NCBI RefSeq assembly: GCF_002776525.5 | Contig: NC_045434.1 | Coordinates: forward strand, 192,066,545-192,130,544 | From: Piliocolobus tephrosceles | Taxonomy: Eukaryota; Chordata; Mammalia; Primates; Cercopithecidae | Direction of reading: 5' to 3' | DNA: 64,000 nt | Part shown: positions 51,786-62,356 of the stretch, piece after piece | Layout: the number at the start of each line of letters is the position of its first letter | How positions within the stretch are numbered: the first letter of the stretch is position 1 | Made by a program: the position numbers and the translations under genes | Notes under the pieces: generated by a model | Told to the model about the DNA's origin: nothing | Database searches by the model: none | What the model saw: the letters and a program-made list of their open reading frames with translations, nothing else

Positions 51786-52056
51786 TCCATCCTCTGCTCA
51801 GAGCCCTCCCTGGTTCCCCTCTTGCAAAGCCCTCACATCCCCTAGATGGCCTCATGCTGCCACCACCTTTCTGAGCTCCCTTCCCATCTCTGCTCTCCTC
51901 TCCTGCCACACTGGCCTCCTGGCTCTCCACTCCCACCTCAGGGCCTTTGCACTCACTCTTCCCTGCATCTGGAATGTTTACCCCAGGCTCATTCGCTTCC
52001 TTCCTTCAGGTCTCTATGTGGCCCTCCCTGGCCACAAGGCCTCCCCTATCACCTTC
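51786..52056 (+). repeat. L2 LINE, left part (split by LTR)
   Basis: Sense L2: 'ctcagggcctttgcactcac', 'cttccttcaggtctctatgt', 'ggcctcccctatcaccttc'. It breaks at 52056 and resumes at 52955 in the L2 3' UTR. Confidence 0.8.
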
Positions 52057-52274
52057 TGTCTTAGTCTGTTCTGGTTGCCATAACAAAAGGCCTTAGAATG
52101 GGTCATTTATAAACAACAGAGATTTATTGCTTACAGCTCTGGAGGCTGGGCATTCCAAGCTTAAGGTGCTGCCTGATTCAGTCTGGTGGGGCCGTTCCTC
52201 GATCCTCGTAGATGGGTGCCTTTTCGTGGTGTCCTCATGTGGTGGAAGGGGCAAAGAAGCTCCCTTAGGCCCTT

Positions 52275-52568
52275 TTTGTTCTTTGAGACAAGGTCTCACT
52301 CTGGTGCCCAGGCTGGACTGCAGTGGTGCGATCATGGCTCACTGTAGCTTCGACCTCCTGGGCTCAAGCGATCCTCCCACTTCAGTCTCCTGGGTAGCTG
52401 AGATCACAGGTGTGTGCCACCACGCCCAGCTAATTCTTGTATTTTTTTTGTAGAGACAGGATCTTGCTATGTTGCTAGTCCACTCTCAAACTCTGGGTCT
52501 CAAGTGATCTGCATGTCTTGGCCTCTCAAAAAGTGCTGGGATTACAGGTGTGAACCACTGAGCCTGCC
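52275..52568 (-). mobile_element. AluJ-type SINE inside MLT1B
   Basis: A reversed, diverged full-length Alu ('gagacaaggtctcactctgg' to 'gtgtgaaccactgagcctgc'). The poly-T head is short and worn. The flanking target duplication is not clear. Confidence 0.94.
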
Positions 52569-52664
52569 CCCTCATCCTTCCCGCTTTATTTTTTTTAATC
52601 AAGGTGCTAATCCCATCCACAAGTGCTCACCCTCATGACTTAGTCACCTCCCAAAGGCCCCACT

Positions 52665-52873
52665 TCTTTTTCTTTTTTTGAGATGAAGTCTTGCTCTGTC
52701 ATCCAGACTGGAGAGCAGTGGCGTGACCTCAGCTCACTGCAACCTCCAGTTCCCAGGTTCAAGCGATTCTCCTGCCTCAGCCTCTCAGATAGCTGGGACT
52801 ATAGGCACGCACCACCACGCCTGGCTAACTTTTTAGTGGAGACGGGGTTTTGCTGTGTTGGCCAGGCTGGTGC
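52665..52873 (-). mobile_element. AluS-type SINE inside MLT1B, 5' truncated
   Basis: Reversed Alu from 'tttttttgagatgaagtctt' to 'gttggccaggctggtg'. It stops about 80-90 bases short of the usual 5' end, so the left monomer is incomplete. Confidence 0.94.
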
Positions 52874-52954
52874 CTCACTTGTTAATATCAACACTTTGGG
52901 AGTTAGATTTCAACACATGAATTTTGCAGGGACACAAGCATTCAGACCATAGCA

Positions 52955-53100
52955 CCCTGTTTCTCCTGTCCTGCTTGTTTTCTCTTCACTGCATTAATCT
53001 GACATTATGTTGTCTGTTAATTTGGTCATCATCCATCTTCTTAATCAGAATATGAGCTCCATAGGGTCAGGGACTGCAGAGCTTTGGTTGCCCAGGCCTG
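52955..53100 (+). repeat. L2 LINE, right part
   Basis: It continues the L2 of 51786: 'gcattaatctgacattatgt', then 'aatatgagctccatagggtc' and 'agggactgcagagctttgg', the L2 3' UTR. Confidence 0.8.
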
Positions 53101-53364
53101 GGCCACACGGATCATCCCTGAAACCCAAGGGGAGGGCCCATCCCAAGATGCATGGAAGGAGAATGGGAGAGGGAGTAGGTCCCTCCTCTCCCAGGAAAAC
53201 CAACCCAGATTGAGAATCCATAAATGGCAGAAGGGAGTGGATGGGGCAAGGAGGGGAAGAAACCACAGGTGCCTACGATAGAGTGGAAGGTCAAGATCAG
53301 GGACTTAAAGATGAGGGTGGCCTGGGGCTCCCAGCTGCAGACTGTCGAGTGGGTAAGGGAAAGA
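53101..53364. other. unassigned non-coding DNA
   Basis: No gene or repeat is recognised. Confidence 0.6.
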
Positions 53365-53485
53365 GCATGGGCTCTGCAAGTTCACCTCACCGCTCTGTGG
53401 AAGCCTTCCTGAGCTTCCTTCTGCAAAATGGACATGACAATCTGCACCTTGCAGGGCTGCCTGTGTGTGAGATGTCTGGCCTGGG
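53365..53485 (+). repeat. MIR SINE fragment
   Basis: Sense: 'tgggctctgcaagttcacct', then 'cttccttctgcaaaatggac' and 'cttgcagggctgcctgtgtg'. Confidence 0.6.
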
Positions 53486-54100
53486 GAGGGCACCCAGGAA
53501 CCAGGGCTACTGTTAATATCATTTGGAGGATGGGCCACACAGAGCACTGTGGTGGGAGTCATGAGGCCTTTGTTGGGGCACCAGCCTTGCCCTGTGTCTG
53601 CTGTGTGGCACTTGGCCTGAGGCACAACACTGCTCCCCCTGCCCTGCTGCCCCCATGGGCTCTTGAAGGGGAGGGTCCTTGCTGGGGGATGGAGAAGAAT
53701 TGTGGCATCCTGGAGCTGGGGGAGAGTACAGGGTGATGTAGGCCTACCCTGGATCTCACAGGAGGGGAATCATACAGCACTCCTCCAATCTCAGCCCCAG
53801 AGGTAACTGAGGGACTGGGGTGAGTTGGTCCTGCCTGGGTCCCACAGGCCATTCAGACCCTCAGCTCTGTGTAACCACTGTAGCTCACCCATTCCACCTG
53901 CAGAGGCAGCTGGTGCTCTTCGAGAAAGACCTTTTCTAGAACCAGGAAGCTGTGAGGAAAAGCAGGAATCCTCTGGGGATGCTCCCCACATCCAGCTGAT
54001 GTAGGACTTCTCTTTTCAGTCACTTTGCAAGCCAGGGACCCCTGACTGGCAATGCCCCACCCAGGCCTTGCTCAGCCACGCTTGTGTGCTCCAGCTTGCC
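53486..54100. other. unassigned non-coding DNA
   Basis: About 600 GC-rich bases with no supported gene or repeat. Confidence 0.6.
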
Positions 54101-54636
54101 TGTGTTACAGGGAGTACCCACATTTGGTGGTTCCCAAGCTCTTGTACCGTGCCCAAGAAGAACAAGGATATGTTGGACATCGAAGGGTGAGGAAGGCAGA
54201 GAAGAATTCTATTGAGCGATAAAAACGGCTTTCAGCAGGGAGGGGATGCAGGGTTGGTCCCCCTACCTGAAGGGGGGAAAGTTCCCTTGTGTAACTGGGT
54301 CTGGGGCCTTTTATGGACTCAGAATGGGGAGTGCATGCTGATTGGTTTGAGAGTATGCAAAAAAGGTGAAAGTGAAGACACCACTCAAAGGTGGGCACAA
54401 CACTGTAGAAAACCAATTAGGAAAGGGTAGGTGTATGTAAAACAGGTGAAATGTGGGGACAAATCAGAGGAAAGTGAACCAAGCAGGAAGAGAGGTTCTC
54501 AATCCAGTCCAAGGATTTAACTTGTAGCTTGGCTTTCAGGCTTTAAACTGTCTTCTGCTTGGAGGCGGGGTTTCTCTGGGGACCTACCCCTATCTGCCTA
54601 GGCATTTGGCTGCCTCCTGTCTCTATCACAACGACA
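54101..54636 (-). mobile_element. ERV1-class solo LTR
   Basis: On the minus strand it has CCAAT-like boxes ('aaaccaatcagcatgc', 'tcctaattggtt'), a TATA-like 'gagtccataaaaggcccc', and a poly-A region 'gctcaatagaattcttctct' followed by 'cttgttcttcttgggcac'. That is the promoter-to-terminator layout of a class I LTR. Ends are within a few bases. A 'tgtg' duplication is possible. No genes. Confidence 0.75.
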
Positions 54637-54829
54637 TGTGAAAGATACAGCTCTGAGGTCGTTGAGCTACCTGGCTGTTCTCCCGGGACTCTTTCCAGCC
54701 TCCACTCCAATTAGGGGACTTTCCCTGGTATCCTCAGCTCCTTCCTGGGTCCCCTGAATCAGATTGGCCAGAACAGATGTGGAAAAGGCCCTGCTGGGCT
54801 CCTCAAGCTGACTCAGGTTGTCTCGGGGT
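54637..54829. other. unassigned non-coding DNA
   Basis: A short spacer; nothing supported. Confidence 0.55.
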
Positions 54830-55035
54830 CTGGTGAAGAGAGGGCAGTAGGTGGGAGTGGGGTGAGAGAGTGCTGGAAGCAGATCAGACAGGGCTTTCTG
54901 GACAGAGTAGGGAAGAAGGAGGGTATTCTAGTGAGGCGGGGAGCCATGGAGTTTTCAGCAGGGGGTTCATGGTCAGATTTATATTTTAGGGGCAAGAGAA
55001 GACAGCAGAGGCTCAAGGAGGAGGCCTGACAACAA
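54830..55035. repeat. probable ancient interspersed repeat
   Basis: The text 'ggagccatggagttttcagc' and 'agggggttcatggtcagatt' follows a widespread old mammalian repeat ('tttaagcaggggagtgacat' style). A similar text may lie at 4290-4560. Family and strand are not assigned. Confidence 0.4.
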
Positions 55036-55254
55036 GTGAGGGTGGAGAGACTCCATGTGGGGCTGTGGACGGGATGCTGAGCCTCCAGGGCTCCTGGGAC
55101 TTGGATGAACATACCCTGGGCTCTTATGCAGGGCCAGCTTTGATCCAGCGGAGCTGGGTGGACCCTGAGATGCTATAGTCTAGCAAGCTCCCGGGGATGC
55201 TGCTGCTGTTGCTGGCGTGCGGCCCACATGTTAAGCAGCAGCTGGGAGAGGTCA
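55036..55254. other. unassigned non-coding DNA
   Basis: A tiny 'tgctgctgctgttgctgg' triplet-rich run lies at 55199-55216. Nothing else. Confidence 0.55.
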
Positions 55255-55350
55255 GCTGGTTCACGTATTTGTTTCACATGTATTTCATGAGGGCTGTCTA
55301 CACGCCAGGTGCTGGAACATAGTGGAGAGCAAGACAGGTGTGGCCCTGGC
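55255..55350 (-). repeat. L2 LINE 3' tail fragment
   Basis: Reversed: 'cacgtatttgtttcacatgt', 'gggctgtctacacgccaggt' and 'gagagcaagacaggtgtggc'. Confidence 0.55.
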
Positions 55351-55569
55351 CTCTGGTGATGGCTGATGTAGTCCGTTCTCCTTAGTTGTTTGACTTTGTC
55401 TCCACGTTTCAAACTGAGATTCCCAGGAGTGAGGATCTGGTTTTCCCAGTCTGGACACAGTGTCTGCTCCAGGCCTGTTAAACTGCAGGTTTGGAGGGGC
55501 TCCCCAAACAGGCCCGGGCTAAGCAGGAGAGTCGTGTGAGGAGAGAACAATGGCCAGCTCTACACAGGT
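55351..55569. other. unassigned non-coding DNA
   Basis: No gene or repeat is recognised. Confidence 0.55.
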
Positions 55570-55705
55570 GGGAAGCACAGTTCCTGCTCTACAGATGGGG
55601 AAACCGACACCCACAGGAGTACAGCGACATGCTGAGATCTTGCAGATGGCAAGGTGGAGAATCAGGGCTTATATCATGTTCTCTTGGACTCTGACTCCGT
55701 GGCTT
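55570..55705 (-). repeat. MIR SINE fragment
   Basis: Reversed core: 'tgctctacagatggggaaac', 'cgacacccacaggagtacag' and 'gatggcaaggtggagaatca'. Confidence 0.6.
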
Positions 55706-55924
55706 TTCCACTGCTTCCCTCCCCAGAGCTCAGCTGTGGCTCCCGCATCTGTTCCACTGGCACACTTACTTCTGCTGAGATGACCAGAGCAGGAAGCAGG
55801 AAAGCCGACTTCCCTGAAAGAGGTAATCTGCCTGGGGCTGTCAGGAGGAAGTCCCATGGGAATGCTTCTAGCATCAGAGTCCTTTGTGGTTTTCTACCAG
55901 AAGGCACCGTACTGGTGTCCGTCC
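55706..55924. other. unassigned non-coding DNA
   Basis: No gene or repeat is recognised. Confidence 0.55.
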
Positions 55925-56160
55925 AGAGAAGGCCGGGCAGTCAATGCAATTTAACCCCATGCTCAATTATTCAACACAAATAAGAGTCGAATTAAGATTC
56001 ATGGTTTCATGATTATTGTTGCATGACCCAAGCATTTAACTGGTGGTGGACATATTTATGTGAGTCCAGCAGTCTGATCCCTAAAATCTTCCTCAGACTT
56101 TCAACCTCCATAAATCATTTTTGGTAACAGCCATCTTGTAATTACCACAAAGTCCAAAGT
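55925..56160. promoter_or_regulatory. AT-rich repeat-free island, strong candidate conserved element
   Basis: It is dense in 'tcaattattcaacacaaa', 'gaattaagattcatgg', 'tcatgattattgttgcatga' and 'cttgtaattaccacaaag'. Homeodomain (TAATTA), TGATTATTG-type and ACAAAG words all appear in 235 bases between GC-rich flanks. No repeat is recognised. The function is inferred. Confidence 0.4.
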
Positions 56161-56474
56161 GGAGAAGGCCTCTCTGCAGACTCCGTGCCCCAGGGAAGGT
56201 TGGTTGAACAAGTCCCTCTCGGGAGGAGGGCTGAGGTTTCACCTAGTGTCTGTCAGCCAGATGCATGACCTCTGGTTCCAGGAGACAATCTCTGGCGTTT
56301 GCTTAGTAGGATGGATGGGAATCTGGGCAAACAACAGCCAGGAATGATTTATGAGGGGGATTGCGAGGGTAGGGGGTGGGGGTGTTGTCCCTGGAGGTTA
56401 CTGAAATCCACATCTGCAGACGGGCCAGAGGGAGGGAGGGATGTCTGTGTGTCCCCTTCCCCATGACACTTCAG
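56161..56474. other. unassigned non-coding DNA
   Basis: No supported feature. A G-rich 'gagggtagggggtggggg' word at 56364-56381 has quadruplex potential. Confidence 0.6.
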
Positions 56475-56690
56475 GGCTTCTTAGGATCAGGTGGGTAACT
56501 TTGGGGCGGTGATTTAACCGCTCAGTGCCTCGGTGTCACCACCTGGAACTCAGAGTAGATGGACCTTCCCTGACAAGGCAGTTTTGAGGGCCACAGCAAG
56601 TGCCCAGATAAATAAGTGCCGGTGACTGGAGTGCGGTGCATGGACAGCTTGTGTTGGGCAAGGTGCTCATCTGGTCCTCACATGCCCTGT
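56475..56690 (+). repeat. MIR SINE fragment
   Basis: Sense: 'tgatttaaccgctcagtgcc', 'tcggtgtcaccacctggaac', 'aaggcagttttgagggccac' and 'aataagtgccggtgactg'. Confidence 0.6.
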
Positions 56691-56979
56691 TGCTGATTGT
56701 CTGAGGACGCCCTCGACACTGCTTGGCAGTCCTGATGCTGCTTACCTGGGTCACCTCCCAAATAAACCACTCACCCTCCCTGTCACAGGGTCTGCCCCTG
56801 GGAAAGTCCAAGACAGGGGGCTGAGGGGAGGCGTGGGCCTAGCAGGAGCAAGGCTGTAACCCAAGTCAGAGGGAACTGGGTCCTGGGAAAGGTTCCAGAT
56901 TAGGATTTGGTCTCAGGAAAAAGGCAGGAGCCAGGTTATTAGACCTGGCCCCCAAGGATGATATGACAATGATGTGAAA
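56691..56979. other. unassigned non-coding DNA
   Basis: No gene or repeat is recognised. Confidence 0.6.
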
Positions 56980-57170
56980 CGTAAGAACAGCAGAAGTTTT
57001 TACAGGTGCCTGTTGTGTGCCAGGCACTGCTTATACACAAATGAATTCATTTCATTCTCACCAAAACCCTGGGTGTAGGTTCTATTATTGTCCCCACTTT
57101 ACAGATGAGGAAACCAAGGCTCACAGAGGTTAAGTAACTTGCTGAAGGGAAGAGTAGGGTGAGGAGTGAG
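56980..57170 (-). repeat. MIR SINE, well preserved
   Basis: Reversed: 'ctgttgtgtgccaggcactg', 'tcattctcaccaaaaccctg', 'ttgtccccactttacagatg', 'aggaaaccaaggctcacaga' and 'ggttaagtaacttgctgaag'. Confidence 0.92.
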
Positions 57171-57699
57171 GCAGATTCGGGGCCTTCTCTCCTCAGTTAC
57201 TGGCTGCATTAAAGGCTCTGAGAGGTCCTGTGGCAGAGAACCAGGTGGTTTGCAGTTTTTCCCAAACACATGTGACAAAGAATCCTCTATGCAGAGGATC
57301 TCTCTGACCCAAACAGCTTGGGGCTTCCAGGACAGATGTGTAAAGCACTGCTTACCACGGAGATTGCCCCATTTACCCCTGGCTCTCCTTATAGTTGCAG
57401 GGGTGAACCATGTTCCCCCAAGGCTGGGAAGAGGTAATGGGGCCGGGGGCCCAGCTGTGAGGGCTGCAGTGGAGCAGCTGCAGAGGGCTGGCCAGGGGCA
57501 GGGGTGAGGAGAGATGCACTGGAGAAAGAACTGGTGGACTGGATGGGTGGGTACCTGGGAGTGTTCATTGTGCTGTGAACTCAGAGATTTCGCAGCGTGC
57601 TGGGGTGGGGGAGTTGCCAAGGGCCCACTCTAGAGAGGATGGAGGATCTGAAAGGAAGGAGTAAGGGATGGAAAGTCAGAACACAATGAAGATCTGATC
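57171..57699. other. unassigned non-coding DNA
   Basis: A 173-codon minus-strand frame covers 57099-57620 but its end lies in the MIR. No domain is recognised, so it is treated as chance. Confidence 0.6.
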
Positions 57700-57850
57700 T
57701 TTGCAGAAGAATGACTGAACTCGGAGTTGGGAGACCAAGTTCTGGGCCCAATTGCCCCTAGATCAGTGTGGACCTTGGACTTCACATCTGCAGAATGAGT
57801 GGCTTTAACTGGATGGTCTTCAAGTTCCCTTTCAGCTCAGCACTCAGGTC
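57700..57850 (+). repeat. MIR-like fragment
   Basis: Sense text 'accttggacttcacatctgc', then 'agaatgagtggctttaactg' and 'gatggtcttcaagttccctt', a decayed core and tail. Confidence 0.5.
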
Positions 57851-59324
57851 TCTGTGTCTCTGCATGCTGCGTCCCCTCTGCCCCCGAGATGACCAGTGAC
57901 TTTCCAGCTATACCAGCCTCCTGCCAAAGGAAACATGTGATCCTGTGTTGGGAGACCCTGGGGAAAATCCCTCATGGGTCTGGGACTCTGCAGGAGCTGT
58001 TTGTGCCCCTCCCCATGCAAATTTGCATGTCTCAAGCTCACACCCCTTTCCTGGTTCTGCAACACTGTCCTTCGTGAGTCACTGACGTCCCTGTCTCCAT
58101 GAGATTGCTCCCACCAGTGTGCAAGCACCCCACTATTTCTCCCGCCACAAGACCCCTCATTCCTGCTGGAACCCCATTCCATTGCTTCATTTTGCAGTCA
58201 CCCTCCCTGAAAGGGTTTGCTATCCTTGCTCTCCCAGCTCCTCCCCTCCTGGGATCCTGTTCTTGCTGAGCTCTACCTGAGGGGCTCATCTGTACCTGGA
58301 CCTGGTTCAGATGACAAGATCCTGGGCCTTGCACCTCAATGGGCCTTTTGTGGGCTCTACAGAGCAGGTGAGGACATTCTGCCCTTGGGAGGAATGCCAT
58401 GGTCTCCTGGCTGACCAGTTACCAAAGGTCAGACCAAATTCAGGAGCAACATAGAGCTCCGAGTGTCAGGGATGTGCAGACATACTTGAAAATGGCCACA
58501 GATCACATGCCCTCTCCTCACCCTGAGTTCTGTAGAGTGCTAAGTGTCTTCTCTCAAGGACAGAAAATAAAATAATTCTTACTTCTCAGTGTTCTGAATG
58601 AGATAAGAGAGTCATGAGTAGATGTGCCTGTTGGTCCTTGTTACTGCTCCAGGGCCTGAATCCCCCTTTTTGGAGGAGTTGTCCAAACATGCTGCTAGAG
58701 GCTCAGCTGATGATCTCTGCCCACCTTGAGCTATTCTGGGCTTCAGACCAATCAGATAAATGACAGCTCCCTCCTACAGACTAAGGGTGGAAGGCGTGGG
58801 CAGTGGGTTAATAGCTATATACGTGGGACATGCACTCCCCAGGGACTAGAAGGACAGACCCTTTGGGCCAGATTTTGTCTCTTGGTTTCTTGAATTTTCT
58901 GTCTTGTGATAAATGATCTGATTTAATGTGATCCTGAGAGGGTGAGATATTTCTGATCTGAGCAGTTTCTATAAAACCCCAAATATAATAGTGTCCCAGT
59001 GGAGGGACAGAGAGATGATAAGGCAGAAACTTATCATCACTGTATACTTTAATACTTAACTATTTAGTATCAATATTTACACATTCACGTTGTATTATAT
59101 ATACCACATTAGTATATGTATATATGCATATATACACAAAGTCACCATGTCACGAGTGCGAGTGACCGTACCCATGAATTCCACACTTCTGCGCTTTACG
59201 AAGGGATTTGCCAAAGCCTTCCTTGAAGTCCTGTGCTCTCCAGGGATGAACAGAGAAGGATTTTCCTTCTAAAACATTTTCTATTCCGTCTCAGATGCAA
59301 CCTTAAGAGCGTGTTTAACTTCTC
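57851..59324. other. unassigned non-coding DNA
   Basis: About 1.5 kb with no gene or named repeat. 59040-59145 is AT-rich with 'tatatgtatatatgcatata'. The interval at 58440-58960 may include decayed old repeats that I cannot name. Confidence 0.5.
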
Positions 59325-59425
59325 TTTCACGTTCTGTTCAATTCAATCAGCATTTCCCCAAGTTCCTACAAAGTCTTTGGACACTGTGCTTGGCAGCGTG
59401 GGGGAACAAAGATGAATGAGATTCA
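59325..59425 (-). repeat. L2 LINE 3' tail fragment
   Basis: Reversed: 'ctgttcaattcaatcagcat', 'ggacactgtgcttggcagcg' and 'gggggaacaaagatgaatga'. Confidence 0.6.
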
Positions 59426-60044
59426 TGTTCAAAGGGAAAGTGGATGCTGTAGATGCTCTCACAGAGGTGGATCTTAGAGAAAAATGTGCCTAGGATGCTG
59501 TTGTCAGGTCCAACTCTGCAAAATGCTCAGAGTTATCTGCAAATCCAACCAGCAGCTGAGTCCAAAGAAGGGCTTCTAGTGTCTGAGGCTTGTGCAGAGG
59601 TCACCTGGGGGAAGGTAGGAACTTCTCTGTTGTCTTCCCCCATCAATGAGCATGTTCCATAAAAGTTGTATTTTTTTGAAACAAAACAAAACAAAAACAA
59701 CAGGGCAATATGTTGACACAATGGCTTTCAAAGCTACCACAAAAAGCCATTAGAGGAACCCCCTGACAGCAAGTTCCAAGGCTACTCAGGGAAGACAGGT
59801 GAAGAATGATGGCATCTATAGGGTTTTTTGGTTCTTCAGAAAGCAGGTGCAGTTCCCGTAATGTGTCCCACCTCTGGGGTCATCCACCTCATTTTTGCAC
59901 CTGCTCATGCCTCTGATGTTGGTAGTTGTGGATTCCTGGGGCAGGCTGCAGTGATTTGCTTCCTTTAGACCTTTTTTTTTCCTGCAAGGGAGTGGATTTT
60001 GTCTATGAAACTTGAGTGTAGCTGAGATGGGTGGAGGTGAGGAT
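59426..60044. other. unassigned non-coding DNA
   Basis: It holds an 'aacaaaacaaaacaaaaaca' patch at about 59680-59699 and nothing else that I can support. Confidence 0.55.
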
Positions 60045-60325
60045 ATCGTGAGCAGCCTGATATGGAGAGGAACATGCTTTGCTCCTGCTCTTAGGGGAAA
60101 ACGGTCTGTTATCTGTAAGTGTGATGTTAGTTGTGTCTTTTGCAGATGCCATTCATCAGGTTCAGGAATTTTCCTTGTATTCCCAAGTTTGCCAAGAGTT
60201 TTCATGATGAGCAGATGTTGGATTTCGTCAAATGCTTTTTTTCTGCATTATTGAGATGATAATGCTATATTTCTGTAGTCTGTCAATATGGTGTATTACA
60301 CTGATTAAGGTGGTTTGTATTGAAA
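60045..60325 (-). mobile_element. L1 LINE, ORF2 fragment
   Basis: Reversed L1 text: 'gctcctgctcttaggggaaa', 'aggttcaggaattttccttg', 'atttcgtcaaatgctttttt' and 'caatatggtgtattacactg'. The same L1 interval recurs at about 62947-63194, so this is a separate copy from the long L1M that follows. The reading frame is decayed. Confidence 0.85.
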
Positions 60326-60989
60326 TTTTTATTGTGGTAAAATATATTCAACATAAAATTCACCCATGTAACCATTTTTAAGTGTATAGATCAGTGACAT
60401 TAAATATATTCATATTGTTGTGCAATCATTATCACTATCCATTTCCAGAACTATTTCATCTTCCAAGATGGAAACTCCCATTAAACAGTCATTCTCTAGT
60501 CTCTGGGAACTACCATTCTACTTTTTCTGTTTCTATGAATTCACCTACTCTCAATACCTCATATAAGTGGACTCATACAGTATTTGACTTCTTGTGACTA
60601 GCTTATTAGCATTATGTCCTCAAAGTTCATCCATGTTGCAGCATTTGATAAGACTTACTTATTTGTAAAGACTGAATAATATTCCTTTGTGTGTCTCTAC
60701 CACATTTTCTTTATCCATTTATCCACCAATGGACATTTGGGTTGTTTGCTTTGCACCTTTTGGCTGTTGTGAGTAGTGCTGCAATGAACACAGGTGCACA
60801 AATATCTCTTGAAGAGTTTCCTTTCAATTCCTCTAGATGTAGATCCAGAAGTGGGACTGCTGGATCCTATAGTAACTCTATTTTTAATTTTTTTGAGAAA
60901 ATGCCATACTGTTTTTTATAGAGGTTGCATCATTTTACATTCCTACCAACTGTGCACAAGGGATTCATTTTTTCCATATCCTTGCCAGC

Positions 60990-61203
60990 CTTTCTTTCTT
61001 CCCTCCCCTCTCTTTTCCTCCCTCCCTCCCTTCCTTCCTTCCTTCCTTCCTTCCCTCCCTCCTTCCCTCTTTCCCTCCCTCCCTCCCTTCCTTCTTTCCT
61101 TCCTTCCTTCCTTCCTTCCTTCCTTCCTTCCTTCCTTCCTTCCTTCCTTCCTTCCTTCCTTCCTCCCTTCTTTTTCTTCCTTCCCTTCTCTTCCTTTCTT
61201 CTT
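60990..61203. repeat. (TTCC)n pyrimidine block inside L1M
   Basis: More than 200 bases of C and T only, with a pure (TTCC)n core at about 61096-61165. It replaces a short T-rich place in the L1M 3' part. It yields artefactual Pro-Ser-Phe-Leu or Gly-Arg-Lys frames on the two strands. Triplex-prone and probably variable in length. Confidence 0.97.
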
Positions 61204-62014
61204 AATAGTGACTATCCTAATGAGTGTGAGGTGATATCTCATTGTAGTTTTGATTTTTATTTGCTAATAATTAGTGATGTTGAACATCATTTCATATGCT
61301 GTTGGCCATTTGTATATCTTCTTTGGAGAAATGTCTGTTCAAGTCCTTTGACCATTTTATAATTGTTTTTTAAATTTATTTTTTACTGTTAGAGAGTTTT
61401 AAAAAATATTCTGTATCTTAACCCTTTATCAGATATATGATTTGCAAATGGTTTCTCCCATTCTATAGGTTGCCTTTTCCCTCTATTGATAATTTCCTTT
61501 GGTGTACAGAAGTTTTAAACTTTGGTATAGTCCTATTCATCTATTTTTGCATTTGTTGTTTGTGCTTTTTGTGTCATATCCAATAAGTCATTGCCAAAAC
61601 CAATGCCATGTTTCCCCACATTTTCTTCTAGGAACTTTATAGTTTTTAGGTCTTATGTTTAGCTCTTTAATTCATTTAGAGTTAATTTTCATATGTGGTG
61701 TATGGTAAGGGTCCAACTTTATTCTTTTGCATGACGTTATACAGCTTTCCCAGCACCATTTGTTGAAAAGATTGTTCTTTCCTTATTGAGTGGACTCGGA
61801 ATCTTATTGAAGATCATTTGATTATATACGTAAGGGTTTATTTCTGTGTTTTCTATTCTGTTCCATTGGTCTATTTGTCTATGTTTATGCCAGTAGCACA
61901 CTCTTTCGATTGTTGTAACTTTGTAATATTTTCTAAAATTAGGAAACATGAGGCCTCCAACTTTTCAAGATGGTTTTGGCTATTCAGAATTTCTTGGGTT
62001 TCCATATGAATCTT

Positions 62015-62356
62015 TTTTTTTTTTTAATTATACTTTAAGTTCTAGGGTACACGTGCACAACGTGCAGGTTTGTTACATATGTATACATGTGCCATGTTGG
62101 TTTGCTGCACCCATTAACTCGTCATTTACATTAGGTATATCTCCTAATGCTATCCCTCCCTCTCCACCCCCCCACAATAGGACCCGGTGTGTGATGTTCC
62201 CCTTCCTGTGTCCAAGTGATTTCATTGTTCAATTCCCACCTATGAGTGAGAACATGTGATATTTGGTTTTCTATTCTTGTGATAGTTTACTGAGAATGAT
62301 GGTTTCCAACTGCATCCATGTCCTTACAAAGGACACGTATGTTTATTGTGGCACTA
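62015..62356 (-). mobile_element. L1PA LINE 3' end with a 5' inversion
   Basis: A short primate L1 sits in the L1M with a perfect 14-bp target duplication 'tccatatgaatctt' (62001-62014 and 62357-62370). Most is reversed 3' UTR ('aattatactttaagttctag', 'atttggttttctattcttgt'). The last 22-24 bases (about 62334-62356, 'cgtatgtttattgtggcac') are in the opposite L1 orientation, a twin-priming signature. Confidence 0.95.

Larger units (their letters stand above)
52057..52954 (-). mobile_element. MLT1B-type MaLR solo LTR, split by two Alus
   Basis: Reversed LTR segments: 'tgtcttagtctgttctggtt' to 'aaagaagctcccttaggccc', then 'caaggtgctaatcccatcca' to 'cccaaaggccccacttc', then 'taatatcaacactttgggag' to 'cattcagaccatagca'. 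Together they restore the MLT1 order. No internal genes. Confidence 0.9.

Noticed and set aside
5513..54636. Possible intact endogenous retrovirus
   Set aside because: All retroviral-type elements found are solo LTRs. No gag, pol or env remnant is seen between LTR pairs.
57099..57620. 173-codon minus-strand open frame
   Set aside because: Its C-terminal end is MIR sequence, no domain is recognised, and a few frames of this length are expected by chance in 64 kb of GC-rich DNA.
60794..61362. 145-146-codon Pro/Ser/Leu/Phe-rich frames and a Gly-Arg-Lys minus frame
   Set aside because: They are translations of the TTCC block inside an L1M remnant.
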